DNA of 64,000 nt from Omphiscola glabra (GCA_964017045.1 OZ024799.1:31958736-32022735); one strand, 5' to 3'. Shown: positions 37,729 through 49,617, counted from the stretch's first letter. Program-made: numbers and translations. The notes: generated from the letters alone by a model not told the origin.

Positions 37729-39020
37729 TTACTGTTTTACTGAATTGAAATTTGCAAATAAGGTCAAGATCTGTGAAAATTTAGAAAACAACCAAACGAA
37801 ATACCATCTTTAGTTCAACTTTTTGGACTTGAGACTTTAAACTATGTCGACATCCAAGGCTTTGGTGGAGTATATCCTAAATGCTCCTCCCCCCCCCCCC
37901 GGACTGAAATCTTAAAAGTGTGCCCCATCCGTGGCTTCGGTAGCGTAATTTACTAAACGTCTTCCGAGGAGACCTCTCATGAAAGCGCCCCCTACCCCCC
38001 AAACACTCTCACCATGACTTATTTTATATACAAACCTAAAACCTGATCACCTCTTCAGCACCCCTCTGATACGCCACTGCACGGTTTTAATCGATGTGAG
38101 ACTAAAATAAAATAATTATGTTATAAGATTCCTGATTCCTACCCGCGCCCCCCCCCCCCCCCAAAAAAAAACAACCAGTTTAGTTTTTTAACATTATTTT
38201 TAAAATCCGGTTTATAATAATTCTAATGTTCTTCGCGTCAAACTTCTAAAGGTTTATTATGTTCAAGTGACAGTGCCAGGATGTTGGACGTATTTCGACT
38301 GGGTTTCATTATTTCATGTTGTTTCTTGTGGTTATTCTTCATGCGTTTTAGTAGTAACAATGTTCCCGTGTTTGAACGTTGATTTGCGCTGTACCGAGAG
38401 TGTCAACACGTTGACGAAACTCATCCTGCTTCTACGACGAACGTTCACATGGGGTTTGACCGATTCGTCTTGCGCTCACAAAGGCCTGTTTTATCTTACA
38501 GTTGAGGTTTGTGTGTGTGTTTTTGTGTGTGTGTGGGTGTATTTGTTGGGGGGGGGGGTATATGACATTTCATTAGCCCAGAATTCGCACCTTTTCAGGA
38601 TGCTCGTCCTTTGAGGATCTAGCCGCCACCACCATCGGAGTCGCCCCCGCCTCTCCACAACAGACTGGTCCACACCGACGCATTCTGAATCTGTCAAAAA
38701 ACAGCGCGAGGTTAGGCTACATGCCCATATCCGGTTGAAACTATCAATCAGCCGTTAATAAATTAAGCTCCGCAAGAGTTGTTGATCAGGAAACACTGTC
38801 AACTGTTTGCCCATTTATTGGCTTGGCAGAATGGTGTTTTAAAGAGCAGAGGAACTCTCTTATTTACCCATCTGATGGCATGACAGAATGACGCAATAGA
38901 GAGCAGAGAAACCTCGTTTGTAGTTTGCGTCTCCGACTACAATCTTCTGATAGGTTCAAAAGATTGTGAAGACACGATGTGAATATTCTGCAGAATTGTA
39001 ACTGGTACTCTTATGACTTT
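37729..39020. other. Spacer with transposon ends and homopolymers
   Basis: Holds poly-C runs at 37890 and 38150, a diverged two-copy repeat near 37825-37965, a lone terminus gatacgccactg near 38069 of the CAGTGGCGTA type, and a (GT)n stretch near 38508. No gene is supported. Confidence 0.45.
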
Positions 39021-39024
39021 TGTT

Positions 39025-39147
39025 GTCTTGCTTGTTGAATTCATACTTACACAGTTGAGTAATCGAATACAAAGTTTAGATTATTGTGTTGCTTGTTGAA
39101 TTCATACTTACACAGTTGAGTAATCGAATATAAATGTTTAGATTTTT
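39025..39147. repeat. About 62-bp tandem duplication
   Basis: Two copies sharing gcttgttgaattcatactta and cacagttgagtaatcgaata. Confidence 0.9.
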
Positions 39148-39633
39148 ATAAAATGAACACAATCAGATTATTTCATTATCATCAGGAAGAGATAAAAATT
39201 CGTTTATATTCCATGTTCAGTATTTTGTACAATGCCCTGTTACCATTGTGTCTCTAACCAAATAACAAACAATTTAGATCTAACGACACGGCAACCAGTT
39301 TGTTAGTGTGTCGCAAGATTTTGATGTAAAGGAATTGAAATCACATCACAGTTCTTTTGTTGTTGTCATTTCACGTAAAAAGCACAGGGCTACTCTAAGG
39401 TAGATATAGCGCATAAATAATAGTTCAAATACAGTAACTAAAATGATGCCCTCTAGGACGCTGCCAATGACGGAGACAGCAGAAAATTTATTAACAAATA
39501 AAGAGAAGCAAATGGATATACCAAAAGCATTGGGAAAAGTTAGTTATAGCGCGTCATTAGATATTAAGTAAAAAGGTTTCAAACTCCAGCGCTGAAGTTA
39601 AGTCCCAAAAAGAATTATTATTTTTTCGCTAAT
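39148..39633. other. Unique spacer
   Basis: No recognisable feature. Confidence 0.5.
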
Positions 39634-39700
39634 CAGGGGCGTCATCTCAGGTTTTTTCAAGGGGAGGCAAATGCCCCACCCTACCCAAATGATGCCCCTG
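39634..39700. mobile_element. Very short MITE-like element (67 bp)
   Basis: Bounded by caggggcgtcat and atgatgcccctg, an almost exact inverted repeat. The flanks tcgctaat and gtactaat agree at five of eight positions. Confidence 0.5.
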
Positions 39701-39804
39701 GTACTAATGATTTTGATTTACATCTCCTAATGAATGTCACCGATCAAACGACAGGACACTTACATACCACATGCAAATTTGCAGTCTTTCTGTTAATCTA
39801 AAGT

Positions 39805-39930
39805 TTAAGCTAAGGTTTAAGCCCAAGTTTAAGCTAAAGTTTAAGCTAAAGTTTAAGCTCAAGTTTAAGTTCAAGTTTAAGATAAAGTTTAAGCTCAAGT
39901 TTAAGTTCAAGTTTAAGATAAAGTTAAGAT
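39805..39930. repeat. Short hexamer-based repeat
   Basis: Degenerate aagttt-aagctc/aagttt-aagtta units of about 12-18 bp. The Lys/Phe-rich frame is a by-product. Confidence 0.85.
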
Positions 39931-40148
39931 TTAAAAACTTTAAAAAAAAAATTCAATAGTTTTGCAGGTTTACAAAAAATGTCTTTTCTCGATTAAAAAA
40001 GAAAAAGAGAAATAAACAGGTCATGTATTAGAAAGAGGCTGAAGGCTCCAATTCCTCTTTTGGGTTATATATTTTATTTAATTTTATATAATAAATTGAA
40101 ACTAGAACTAATGTTTAGTTAATATAAAAAAAAAAAAACCATTTCGAT

Positions 40149-40312
40149 CAGTGGCGTAGCTAGAGTAGGTGCCACCCGCGGCGGGCCAAGACTTTTGTCG
40201 CCACTTTCAACAAAAACATTCCGAACTTGACCAAAAATTCCGCCCCTCCATTAAAAGAAATGAGTGCTTAAGGGGTGGATCGCCCCCTCCTCACCCCCTT
40301 CCTACGCCACTG
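40149..40312. mobile_element. MITE with CAGTGGCGTAGC ends
   Basis: 164-bp element from cagtggcgtagctag to cctacgccactg with perfect 8-bp duplications atttcgat. Non-coding. Fragments of the same family lie at 44124 and 45936. Confidence 0.93.
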
Positions 40313-40320
40313 ATTTCGAT

Positions 40321-41336
40321 TCTTTTTATACTGACGAAATTTCACAACTAATGACCATAGCGAAAGCCTTTATTACAACTGAAGTACCCAGATGTAAAGT
40401 AACTTGATACCCTTTAAGCTCACATTAGCCCACCATTAAAATTAGGTCAAGCCATTAACGTAATGAGTTTATAAACAATGACAGATCACGTGAAAACGGA
40501 CACCCTTTTAAGCTACATGCAATACAAGGTAAACGCTGACAACAATGGGCCGGAAAATCAAAACAAAATAAAGGTGACGCTCTCGGCGTAATATAAGTAA
40601 TTCATAAGCTAACGTTGAGATAAATCATGTCATTCATTAGTGATTGCATTTCTTAATTAAATAATTTAAACTGTATCTCCTTAAGGGCATGACAGAGGAG
40701 AAGGGAGACATGTATATTAGTGTACCATCCTCTTAACAACATCTGAAATATTTGCGGCGCCTCTATTTTCAGAGCTGAAAGTTTAAAATCCCGGTATTTG
40801 TTTACCACTATCCTACAGCAGGTTAATGCCCTCCATTGTCGCGTAGGCGGACGGCGTATCTTCAAGTCAATCGAAGACATTTTGTCGGACTTCCTCATGA
40901 CTTCTTCAAAGTACACAATAAACACAACAGCCGGCAGATTTCACATCATGCGTGCAACAGAGGGTTTAAACAACGACCTGAGCAAGTCCGGCTTAGTGAA
41001 CAGATACCGTCCTTTAATGTGACCTATCGCTTTGTCTTATTGTGGCTCGGATGGTCTTTTGGACTTTGTCCAGGCTTTAACTTATCACGTGATGCTACTT
41101 AAATCTACGTATCCTTGCACAACCTTAGTAGTTAGTTGTGTTTTTTCCCCTTTCTTTTACTTGGTGGTTCAAATAAGTTTTACAAAGATCTTTAAATGAT
41201 GTTTTCCAACATTTGTATGTGTTGTATAATTATGTGCTGCTTCGACTGGAGTCATCATCATCAATGGCAACGCAGCCAATTTAGGGCTACGGAGTAGGCA
41301 AACAATTTTACTAATACTGAGCGTCGTTAAACTTTG
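40321..41336. other. Unique spacer
   Basis: Overlapping frames on both strands at 40653-41102 have no recognisable domain. No gene is called. Confidence 0.4.
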
Positions 41337-41868
41337 GGGGTTCGCAAATTAAGTGACTCTCAGGGGGGAGGGGGTGTCGAGAATTTGTAACACTTTGTGA
41401 CAGGGGGGAAGGGGGGGGGGTCAACAATTTGTGACGTCACAATTTCTTTTTTTAATCTATAATTTTCTAATTTTGAAAAATCTTTAATCCATTAATTTTA
41501 AAATCATTAATTTGAGGTCGAAAATGCCTCAGGTATTATAAGTACCGCGAAACTCAGTCGCTCACAACTTCTGGACGTATCGAAAAATGAAGCAAAGACT
41601 GTTGTTGCCATTTTACATTCGGCTCGGGGATGATTTCGTTGTTTTACGTCACAGTTTTCTTATACAACATCTTAATCCATTATGGAAAATGGTTAAAGAA
41701 TAAATTAAAATCTTAGCTTAGTTAGGAAAAATTTATGAATGTTTTGAATTTTTTTAGATGTGACGTGACACTTATGGGGGGGGGGGGGGAGAATTTTTTA
41801 CACTTGGTGACAAGGGGGAAGGGGGGGATCTGAAAATGTCATTTTTAGCGTGGCGTTATTTGCGATCG
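41337..41868. mobile_element. Possible DNA transposon fragment with imperfect TIRs
   Basis: Left end gggggttcgcaaatta and right end ttatttgcgatcgatcccc are inverted relatives. Inside, gtgaca-plus-G-run phrases appear near both ends (41395 and 41805). No target duplication is evident. Confidence 0.35.
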
Positions 41869-42129
41869 ATCCCCTACATATTTCATAATAAATATCACTT
41901 CATTCCCTTGTGATTTTTTTTTATTAAAGACAACATATTTACACATATCTCCTATTAAAAGATATATGTATATAATGGCACACACGTGAGCTGTAAACAT
42001 TATTTATTGATGCCTCTGCCGCTACTTCAGTGGATTCATGAGTCGGTAATTTTTTCTTTCCTAACATGAGATCTTTGAGTATATAAATTGTAGACTGGTT
42101 GCCTGATGCTGAATTAATGGACATTAATG

Positions 42130-42555
42130 GATGAATTTTTGGAGGGATGCTTGTTGGAGGGATGCTTGTTGGAGGGATGGATTGTTGGAGGGATGCTTGT
42201 TGGAGGGATGGATTGTTGGAGGGATGAATTGTTGGAGGGATGGATTGTTGGAGAGATGGATTGTTGGAGGGATGAATTGTTGGAGGGATGGATTGTTGGA
42301 GGGATGGATTGTTGGAGGGATGAATTGTTGGAGGGATGGATTGTTGGAGGGATGCTTGTTGGAGGGATGAATTGTTGGAGGGATGAATTGTTGGAGGGAT
42401 GAATTGTTGGAGGGATGGATTGTTGGAGGGATGCTTGTTGGAGGGATGAATTGTTGGAGGGATGGATTGTTGGAGGGATAATTGTTGAAGGGATGATTGT
42501 TGGAGGGATAATTGTTGAAGGGATGATTGTTGGAGGGATGATTGTTGGAAGGAAT
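42130..42555. repeat. 15/16-bp minisatellite, about 27 copies
   Basis: Mixture of 16-bp units attgttggagggatgg or attgttggagggatga and 15-bp units cttgttggagggatg. The peptide-repeat frames on both strands are artefacts. Confidence 0.95.
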
Positions 42556-43320
42556 GAATGGTGGGACGATAAAATAAGGAATTATTACTAGTCTCTAAAT
42601 TTACCCCTCCCCCCCCCAAAAAAAACAAACAATCACAAAAACAAACAAAAAACAAACAAACAAAACAAAACAAAACAACCCAACAACATAGAAAGCAAGA
42701 AATAATTGAAATAACAATCAGCTGTCTCAGTATTATTTACTCTCATTTATTGATTTCTAAAGCTAATATTAGAACATTAAAATAAAAAATATAAATAAAT
42801 ATTTTTTTTAAATAAAAAAAAACATGAGGATAAATAAAGATTGGGAAAAAAATATTTACTACATTGAAAAACAGAGACCAAAGAACTCTTCAGTCAGCGG
42901 AGATCTCAGAAACATTGGTGCACGTGCAATTCTAGAAATAGACTATTAAGAAGACAAACATTCTCATTTTATCCGTCATAATCTCTACACCAAACAGCTC
43001 TAGTCGCGTTGCAATCGATATGTCTACTTCCTACGGTACGGCGCTTTTTGGTAAACACATCGACTGCTGCCATCAAAATAGACGCCGTGACGAAAGCAAA
43101 AAAAAAGGTGACAGTGAAGTGAAACGGATGTTTTTGCATTTTGATGTCTGGTGTCGTAAGCGCAGCGCGGTCTCACATGAGTGGGTGAGCGAGTTCTCTC
43201 AGATCAAGGGTGCGGCGTGGGGCTGGTTACCCACGTGGGTCTGAGGTTGTTGGGATCCAATGGTGACACGCAGACAAACTCAAGTGCTGACTAGATGCTT
43301 TATAATCACAAGTTAGTAGG
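42556..43320. other. Unique spacer
   Basis: Poly-C and caaa-rich DNA at 42600-42680, then unique sequence. Confidence 0.5.
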
Positions 43321-43744
43321 ACCATGAGTTAATGACATCATTACTTGGTGACATAAATTGTTGACACAATCAGTTCATGGCATCATTAGTTAGTGACGTC
43401 ATTAATTGTTGACACAATCAGTTAATGTCGTCATCATGAGTTGGTGACGTCATGAATTGTTGACACCAGCAGTTCATGGCATCATGAGTTGGTGACGTCA
43501 TGAACTGTTGACGCCATCCGTTCATGGCATCATGAGTTGATGACGTCATGAATTGTTGACACAATCCGTTCATGGCATCATGAGTTGGTGACGTCATGAA
43601 TTGTTGACACCATTCGTTCATGGCATCATGAGTTGGTGACCTCATGAATTGTTGGCACCATGAGTTTCATGGCATCATGTGTTGGTGACGTCATGAATTG
43701 TTGGCACCATGAGTTTCATGGCATCATGAGTTGGTGAGATCATG
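43321..43744. repeat. 48-bp minisatellite carrying CRE octamers
   Basis: About 8 units containing gttcatggcatcatgagttg and gtgacgtcatgaattgttga. Six units keep the perfect palindrome tgacgtca, at 43394, 43445, 43493, 43541, 43589 and 43686. Units at the left end are more diverged. Confidence 0.93.
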
Positions 43745-43897
43745 AGAAAAGTTTTGAATTATGCGAAACGGGTTATAATGTGATATAGGGATCAGAAGGC
43801 AATAATGCATCCCACTTAACAAAAACTGTTTTTTTTTAAACATAAAAGTTAAGTTTTACAAGTTTAAAACAAAATAGGATCCTGGGGATCGTGCAGC

Positions 43898-43902
<5 letters not shown>

Positions 43903-43957
<55 letters not shown>
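43903..43957. repeat. (TA)n microsatellite
   Basis: Pure alternating ta for about 55 bp. Confidence 0.95.
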
Positions 43958-43960
<3 letters not shown>

Positions 43961-44123
43961 ACATTAATAATAATATAAGGTGGTTTATAATTTTTATTTT
44001 TAAAAGGCAATATATTTAATTTAAAGTTTGTTAATGGACGCTGAATTCTTGCGTCTTTGGAGACTTTGACGGAACAAGTCAAGGTAAGTTTATGTTTAGC
44101 CATCTCAGATAAGGTCTTGTTTA

Positions 44124-44220
44124 CTCTGGCGTAGGAAGAGGGGAGCGGTGTGGGCGGTTCGCATTCGGGGCGGCACTTCTCGTTATTAAAGGTTTTGGGG
44201 CGGTATTTTTTGCCCAATAC
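44124..44220 (-). mobile_element. Fragment of a CAGTGGCGTAGC-type MITE
   Basis: ctggcgtaggaagaggggag and the G/C-rich sequence after it parallel the reverse complement of the right half of the element at 40149. Confidence 0.4.
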
Positions 44221-44404
44221 ATATTCCTTTGTTTATATGGCTTAAGAATAAGATTGGTGTGTATTCTTAGGCTTTGTGACTGAAAAGGGTGGGTGGGGTG
44301 GGGGTGGTAAAATCAAGGACCGATCCCAGTTCTTTCATGGGGGCCCATCGTGGCACGCATGAAAAAGTTGGTTTACCGGCTATATTTCAGTTGAACATGA
44401 AAAC

Positions 44405-45376
44405 ACAGAGAGATGTTAGTGGCTGATGTACACAGAGAGGTTTTAGTGGCTGATGTACGCAGAGAGATGTTAGCTGCTGATGTACGTAGAGAGATGTTAG
44501 TGGCTGATGTACGCAGAGAGATGTTGGGGGCTGATGTACACAGAGAGATCTTAGCGACTGATGTACACAGAAAGATGTTAGTGGCTGATGTACACAGAGA
44601 GATGTTAGTGGCTGATGTAAACAGAGAGATGTTAGTGGCTGATGTACACAGAGAGGTGTTAGTGGCTGATGTACGCAGAGAGATGTTAGTGACAGATGTA
44701 CACACATAGAGATGTTAGTGGCTGATGTACACAGAGAGGTGTTAGTGGCTGATGTACGCAGAGAGATGTTAGCTGCTGATGTACACAGAGAGATGTTAGT
44801 GGCTGATGTACGCAGAGAGATGTTAGTGGCAGATGTACGCGGAGAGATCTAGCGACTGATGTACACAGAAAGATGTTAGTGGCTGATGTACACAGAGAGA
44901 TGTTAGTGGCTGATGTACACAGAGAGATGTTAGTGGCTGATGTACACAGAGAGATGTTAGGGGCTGATGTACACAGAGATATGTTAGTGGCTGATGTACA
45001 CAGAGAGGTGTTAGTGGCTGATGTACGCAGAGAGATGTTAGTGACTGATGTACACAGAGAGAGAGATGTTAGTTGCTGATGTACACAGAGAGATGTTAGT
45101 GTCTGATGTACACAGAGAGATGTTTGATGTACACAGAGAGATGTTAGTGGCTGATGTACACAGAGATATGTTAGTGGCTGATGTACACGGAGAGATGTTA
45201 GTGACTGATGTACGCAGAGAGATGTTAGTGACTGATGTACACAGAGATATGTTACTGACTGATGCACACAGAGAGATTTTATTGACTGATGTACACAGAG
45301 ATGTTAGTGACTGATGTACACAGAGAGATTTTAGTGACTGATGTACACAGAGAGATGTTAGTGACTGATGTACACA
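44405..45376. repeat. 27-bp minisatellite, about 35 copies
   Basis: Unit gatgtacacagagagatgtt plus agtggct. A block of about 300 bp (11 units) starting near 44408 is echoed from about 44707 with the same order of variants. Frames on both strands are artefacts of a stop-free 27-bp unit. Confidence 0.96.
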
Positions 45377-45469
45377 CCATTATTAACTCGTTTATTCTTT
45401 ACATTTAAAAAAAATTAAAATTTATCGCATTGCTCTTTATTATTTAGTAAGCATTAGGAGCATTATTGT

Positions 45470-45668
45470 GTTTCAATTTTTAGGAACATTACTATGTTAC
45501 TATTTTAGGAACATTACCGTGTTTCTAATTTAGGAACATTACCGTGTTTCTATTTTAGGAACATTACCGTGTTTCTATTTTAGGAACATCTTCGTGTTTC
45601 CATTTTAGGAACATTGCTGTATTTCTATTTTAAGAACATTACCGTGGTACTATTTTAGGAAAATAACA
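45470..45668. repeat. 25-bp minisatellite, about 8 copies
   Basis: Units of aggaacattaccgtgtttct plus atttt, with diverged edges. Confidence 0.92.
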
Positions 45669-46856
45669 GATCTATTTTAAGATTGGTATTGCGTTACTTA
45701 TATTATAAGCATGTTCGACCGCAACGCCCCCCAACCCCCCCCCCCCCCAGTAATCTAAGAGTGTTGCTGTGTTTCAATATAGTAAGATCTATAGGAGCTG
45801 TTGGAGTAGCTGCAGTATAATGGGACAATTAGGGAGCTCCTTGATTTTGTTGTCCCTTCTTAACAAAACCACAATGCACACATAATACATATGCAGTATA
45901 AAGCTACCATATATGAATTATATGAAGTGGGGCGAAAATTTCGCAAAGAAATGAGTGCCTCCCGGGGTGGAAGACCTCTTCTTACCCACTTACCCCCACC
46001 CGTGATAATAGCGTCACTCTTTTTTACTAACAATGTTTTTAATACCATTCTTATGATAGTTCTTGCCATAGTCGAACTAACATATATTATTTTAAATTTA
46101 ATAAAACTTTCTGCTTGTCCAAGCTGCTAGTGAAAGCACACTAAATCCATCTGTCATTTAAAGTTCTATTTCTATTTCTAAATTTACGTTTTTATTTTTC
46201 TCTTCAAAAATTCCACTTGACGTTAAGTGCAAGTTGACTAATTTTGAGAAATCCAGGCGCGTAGGTGGTTGGTAGTCAAATAAATACGTCTTGTCAAGTC
46301 AAAGATAAAAAGGATTCACCAATCTCCCGACAGGGTCGGAGAGGCCAACTGTCCGACGATAACCGCGAAGCTGTCTAGTCGGTATATACAGGGCAAGCCT
46401 ATATATTTCGAATTCGGCTCCGCATACACAATTACTCGACAGAGTCACTATCGGAAACTATGAGTTCACTGAAAGACAGCTTTGTGTTGGAGAGTATTTT
46501 TTGTTTTTGTTTTTAACGAAATAATTTTACATTTGTAAAAGATACAGTTACCGACAAATAAATGCAACCCTTTCTTTTCTGGGCTAATATCTCTAAAATT
46601 AAAATCATAGCTAGTACTAAAGTCGGTAATTTTAGTGAAAACACTATAATACAGTCGAAAAAAAAACAACCTCTCACTGAATTACGTCATAGTTTCATTA
46701 AAACATCGTTAACACTGTCTTCTGGAGAAGCGACTAAATATAAGCCGTTGAAAGGCTTGTAACTAAAAACGTTTCAAGCGCTACTCAATTTTGTGAGAGC
46801 AGTTGTGCCAGATAAAGTCTACACACGTAAGTGCCACCTCTAAAATAAGATTTCAT
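45669..46856. other. Unique spacer
   Basis: Poly-C near 45736. 45936-46000 resembles part of the MITE at 40149 (aaagaaatgagtgc plus a C/T-rich run). Otherwise nothing is recognised. Confidence 0.4.
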
Positions 46857-46970
46857 TTACTCCAAACGTCGGCCGCTCTCCAGCAGACACCGGATGACTA
46901 TGTGGATGTTTGAGGTGGCCACTGATGACTGACTGTGTTGTTTGAAGTGTTCCAACTCTAAATCCGTTAG
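46857..46970 (-). CDS. Candidate terminal exon of an unknown gene
   Basis: 38 codons including a stop, preceded by a strong acceptor (tttgtttttcag). Encodes LTDLELEHFKQHSQ and a C-terminus IRCLLESGRRLE. GC content is about half, well above the surrounding AT-rich DNA, which is typical of an exon here. I recognise no family. Its start phase matches the end of the candidate exon at 48465-48573. Confidence 0.25.
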   Translation of the reverse strand, partial: LTDLELEHFKQHSQSSVATSNIHIVIRCLLESGRRLE

Positions 46971-47106
46971 CTGAAAAACAAACTTAGCTGAACGCTCATC
47001 ATTTATAAGTGTCAACGAATATTTACATGACCGATTTGACAATTTTGTACTCTTAATTTAATTAAATGCTTAAGAAATAATCTTCACTATTCGTCCCCAC
47101 CCCAGC

Positions 47107-47131
47107 TCTTTATATATATATATATATATAT
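47107..47131. repeat. (TA)n microsatellite
   Basis: Alternating ta run of about 25 bp. Confidence 0.85.
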
Positions 47132-47174
47132 CTAAAAACTAATTTAAAAATACATACAGATTATCCAAATGTAT

Positions 47175-47598
47175 ACCCAATCTATTTTATGCCCATTTAT
47201 GTTATCCCCCTTCTGTTATCCCCATCTATTTTATCCCAATCTATGTTATCCTCATTTATGATAGCTCCCATCTACGTAATCCCCATCTATGTTGCCCCCA
47301 TCTACGTTGTCCCCCGTCTATGCTGTCCCTCATCTATGTTATCGCCATCTATATTATCCAATCTATGTTGTCCCCATCTATGCTGTCCTTATCTATGCTG
47401 TCCTCCCGCTACGTTGTCCCTCATCTACGTTGTCCCTCATCTACGTTGTCCCTCTTCTACGTTGTCCCTCATCTATGTTGTCCTTCATCTACATTGTCCC
47501 TCATCTATGTTGTCCCTCATCTACGTTGTCCCTCATCTAAGTTGTCCCCCATCTATGTTGTCCCCCATCTATGTTGTCCCCATCTATATTGTTGTTGT
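47175..47598. repeat. 15/16-bp minisatellite, about 27 copies
   Basis: Units ctacgttgtccctcat (16 bp) and ctatgttgtccccat (15 bp). The left part has ttatcc variants. Three overlapping peptide-repeat frames are artefacts. Confidence 0.94.
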
Positions 47599-48464
47599 AA
47601 ACTAAATAGCATTGAAGTCAATGACACATGAAATGCGTAGTGTCACTCAGACCAGTTATTTTTGACTAAATATACTGATGGTCATTTTGTTTGTGTTATT
47701 GTTTAGCTTCTGTGCCAACTTTTCAATAAGACCCGAACACACTTTCATTTTCAAATTAGTTCCAAAGACTTGAAACTTGAATTCTCTTTATTGTTTTTTT
47801 TTTTTTAAATTTTGAAGAAAAATGTCAAAGTAGATCTTGCTCAAAATTAAATCTCGCCCGAGGGAGCATTTACCGAAATTTGAGAAGCACTGCAGTGTTA
47901 TGAATAATTAAAACAGGAAGTAGGATCTTTAGTTTTTACCAAATTAGGCTGAACACTTGGGATTATTAGATTATATTATATATATATATATATTGGCCTT
48001 TTTCCCTTGGTGGCTTTGTGATAGTCTCCAAAGAGAAGATCAATATACGAACTAATCTAAGTTAAGTCTGGAAAAGGAGGACAATAGCAACACTCTGTTG
48101 TTTGCTCACACTATTTGTAATTGTGTTAAAGTAGGGGCCTTTTTTGTGGAGGTGGGGGGGTCTACGACTGATAAAACTCAAGTAAGTAAGTCCTACACAG
48201 CTTGTATCGAATTTTACCGCTTGAGATCACCAGATGTTTCGATAAGTACTCTTTGATTGTTCGACGAGTGCTCTTTGATTGTTTGATGGGTCAAAGATTT
48301 GGAATATTTTCGAAAGGGTAGATTGTTTAACATATGGAGTTGAAATCCTACAACAACCCGAAGTAGATTATTGAAATAAGCACCCGTCGAATTAAAAACA
48401 GACATTGCACAACACAATGCAACGTAATGAGGTACGGAAAGATACGATTTAATTGATGGCTTAC
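47599..48464. other. Unique spacer
   Basis: Contains a (TA)n run near 47974, an isolated hAT-type terminus near 47879, and unique DNA. It would be intron if the two candidate exons are real. Confidence 0.4.
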
Positions 48465-48573
48465 AGATTTCACACAATTAAAACAAACATCAGTCTCGTT
48501 GAACATTTTCATGGATTTCAGGGCAAAGAGTGGTACGTATCGTCCCTCTTCTGATCCAAGACTGTCTTCAACA
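48465..48573 (-). CDS. Candidate internal exon of an unknown gene
   Basis: 109 bp between an acceptor (gaatctag) and a donor GTAAGC. Encodes EGRYVPLFALKSMKMFNETD and CFNCVKS. The Cys-bearing pattern is faintly reminiscent of a zona-pellucida-type module, but that is only an impression. The exon ends in phase 0. Confidence 0.2.
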
Positions 48574-48633
48574 CTAGATTCATATACATACATAAGTGGA
48601 CAACATATTACAAGCAAGTGGTATGTCTCCACC

Positions 48634-49118
48634 CAAGGCCGGCGCTAGGGGATGGGGAAGTGGGCGACCGCCCTAGGCCCCGCGCGTTGCCGTTGTATAT
48701 TTATAAGCCCCGATAAAGCGCAAGGCTCACATCTTTTGGCGACAGAGTAGCTGCGACAGAGTAGCTGCGACAGAGTAGCTGCGACAGAGTAGCTGCCACA
48801 GAGTAGCTGCGACAGAGTAGCTACCACAGAGTAGCTGCCACAGAGTCGCTGCGACAGAGTAGCTGCGACAGGGTAGCTTGACATCGGCAACAAATGAGCT
48901 GCGATGAGTAGTTTGGGCCAGGGCAATTAACTGTTAAAGGAAAAAAAATAGAAATTTCGGAAACAAAACGAGGGAACAAATATCCGTTATGACGCGTCCC
49001 ATTATGACCAGCAAGGCCGCAGTACGACCATAACATGTCTTATCAGCGGAATATATAACGTCAAAGGCCACGCAAAATTCAATTTGCCAAGGCCCCGCAC
49101 CCTCCTAGCACCGGCCGT
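48634..49118. mobile_element. hAT-like MITE with CAAGGCCGGCGCTAGG ends, containing a minisatellite
   Basis: Left end caaggccggcgctaggg and right end ctcctagcaccggccgt are inverted relatives. The flanks tctccacc and gcgccacc agree at six of eight bases. A 14-bp tandem array sits inside. Confidence 0.65.
48736..48880. repeat. 14-bp minisatellite, about 10 copies
   Basis: Repeats of gcgacagagtagct with gccaca and accaca variants, inside the MITE at 48634. Confidence 0.95.
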
Positions 49119-49126
49119 GCGCCACC

Positions 49127-49183
49127 TTTCCCATTTCTCCATTAAAAAATATAGATACCGGTACATACAATAAATAACATAAT

Positions 49184-49214
<31 letters not shown>

Positions 49215-49617
49215 CCCAACCAAATCTAGAGTCTGGTCGAAGCCTTCCTCTAATCCAATTCTAGTAATCCGTCAGTGGGCCTTATTTTACACAGCGGGCA
49301 ATATGTACGCCTATTGGTAGCTATGGGAAGTCTTAATATTTACTGCTTCGGCTCTGAGAACAACAGAGTACGTCAGAGTTCTTGTTAGGCTAGACATTCT
49401 GTAGAGCGTCATTTAACATCTATAATCTATACCTTCAGAATATCATGTTGATTAAAACGAGGCTGTCATATTAGATCTGAGACGGGTGCAATTTACAGAA
49501 CTTTGAGAAAATACCCGGTGGGTCCGAAGCCGGGTCCGGGTGTTACACAAAAAAAAGAGTCAGCATCCCATTTTCTTTGATGTATTTCACCCAATGAAGA
49601 GAAAGGAAACGTTCATG
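49127..49617. other. Unique spacer
   Basis: Poly-A run of about 25 bases at 49188, otherwise unique. Confidence 0.5.

Noticed and set aside
40653..41102. Overlapping frames on both strands
   Set aside because: Neither shows a domain or a convincing splice context, and three frames overlap the same DNA.
41939..42673. 244-residue Gln/Ser/Pro-rich frame
   Set aside because: Translation of the 15/16-bp array at 42130.
44686..45267. 193-residue Cys/His-rich looking frame
   Set aside because: Translation of the 27-bp array; the regular spacing comes from the DNA repeat and not from zinc-finger structure.
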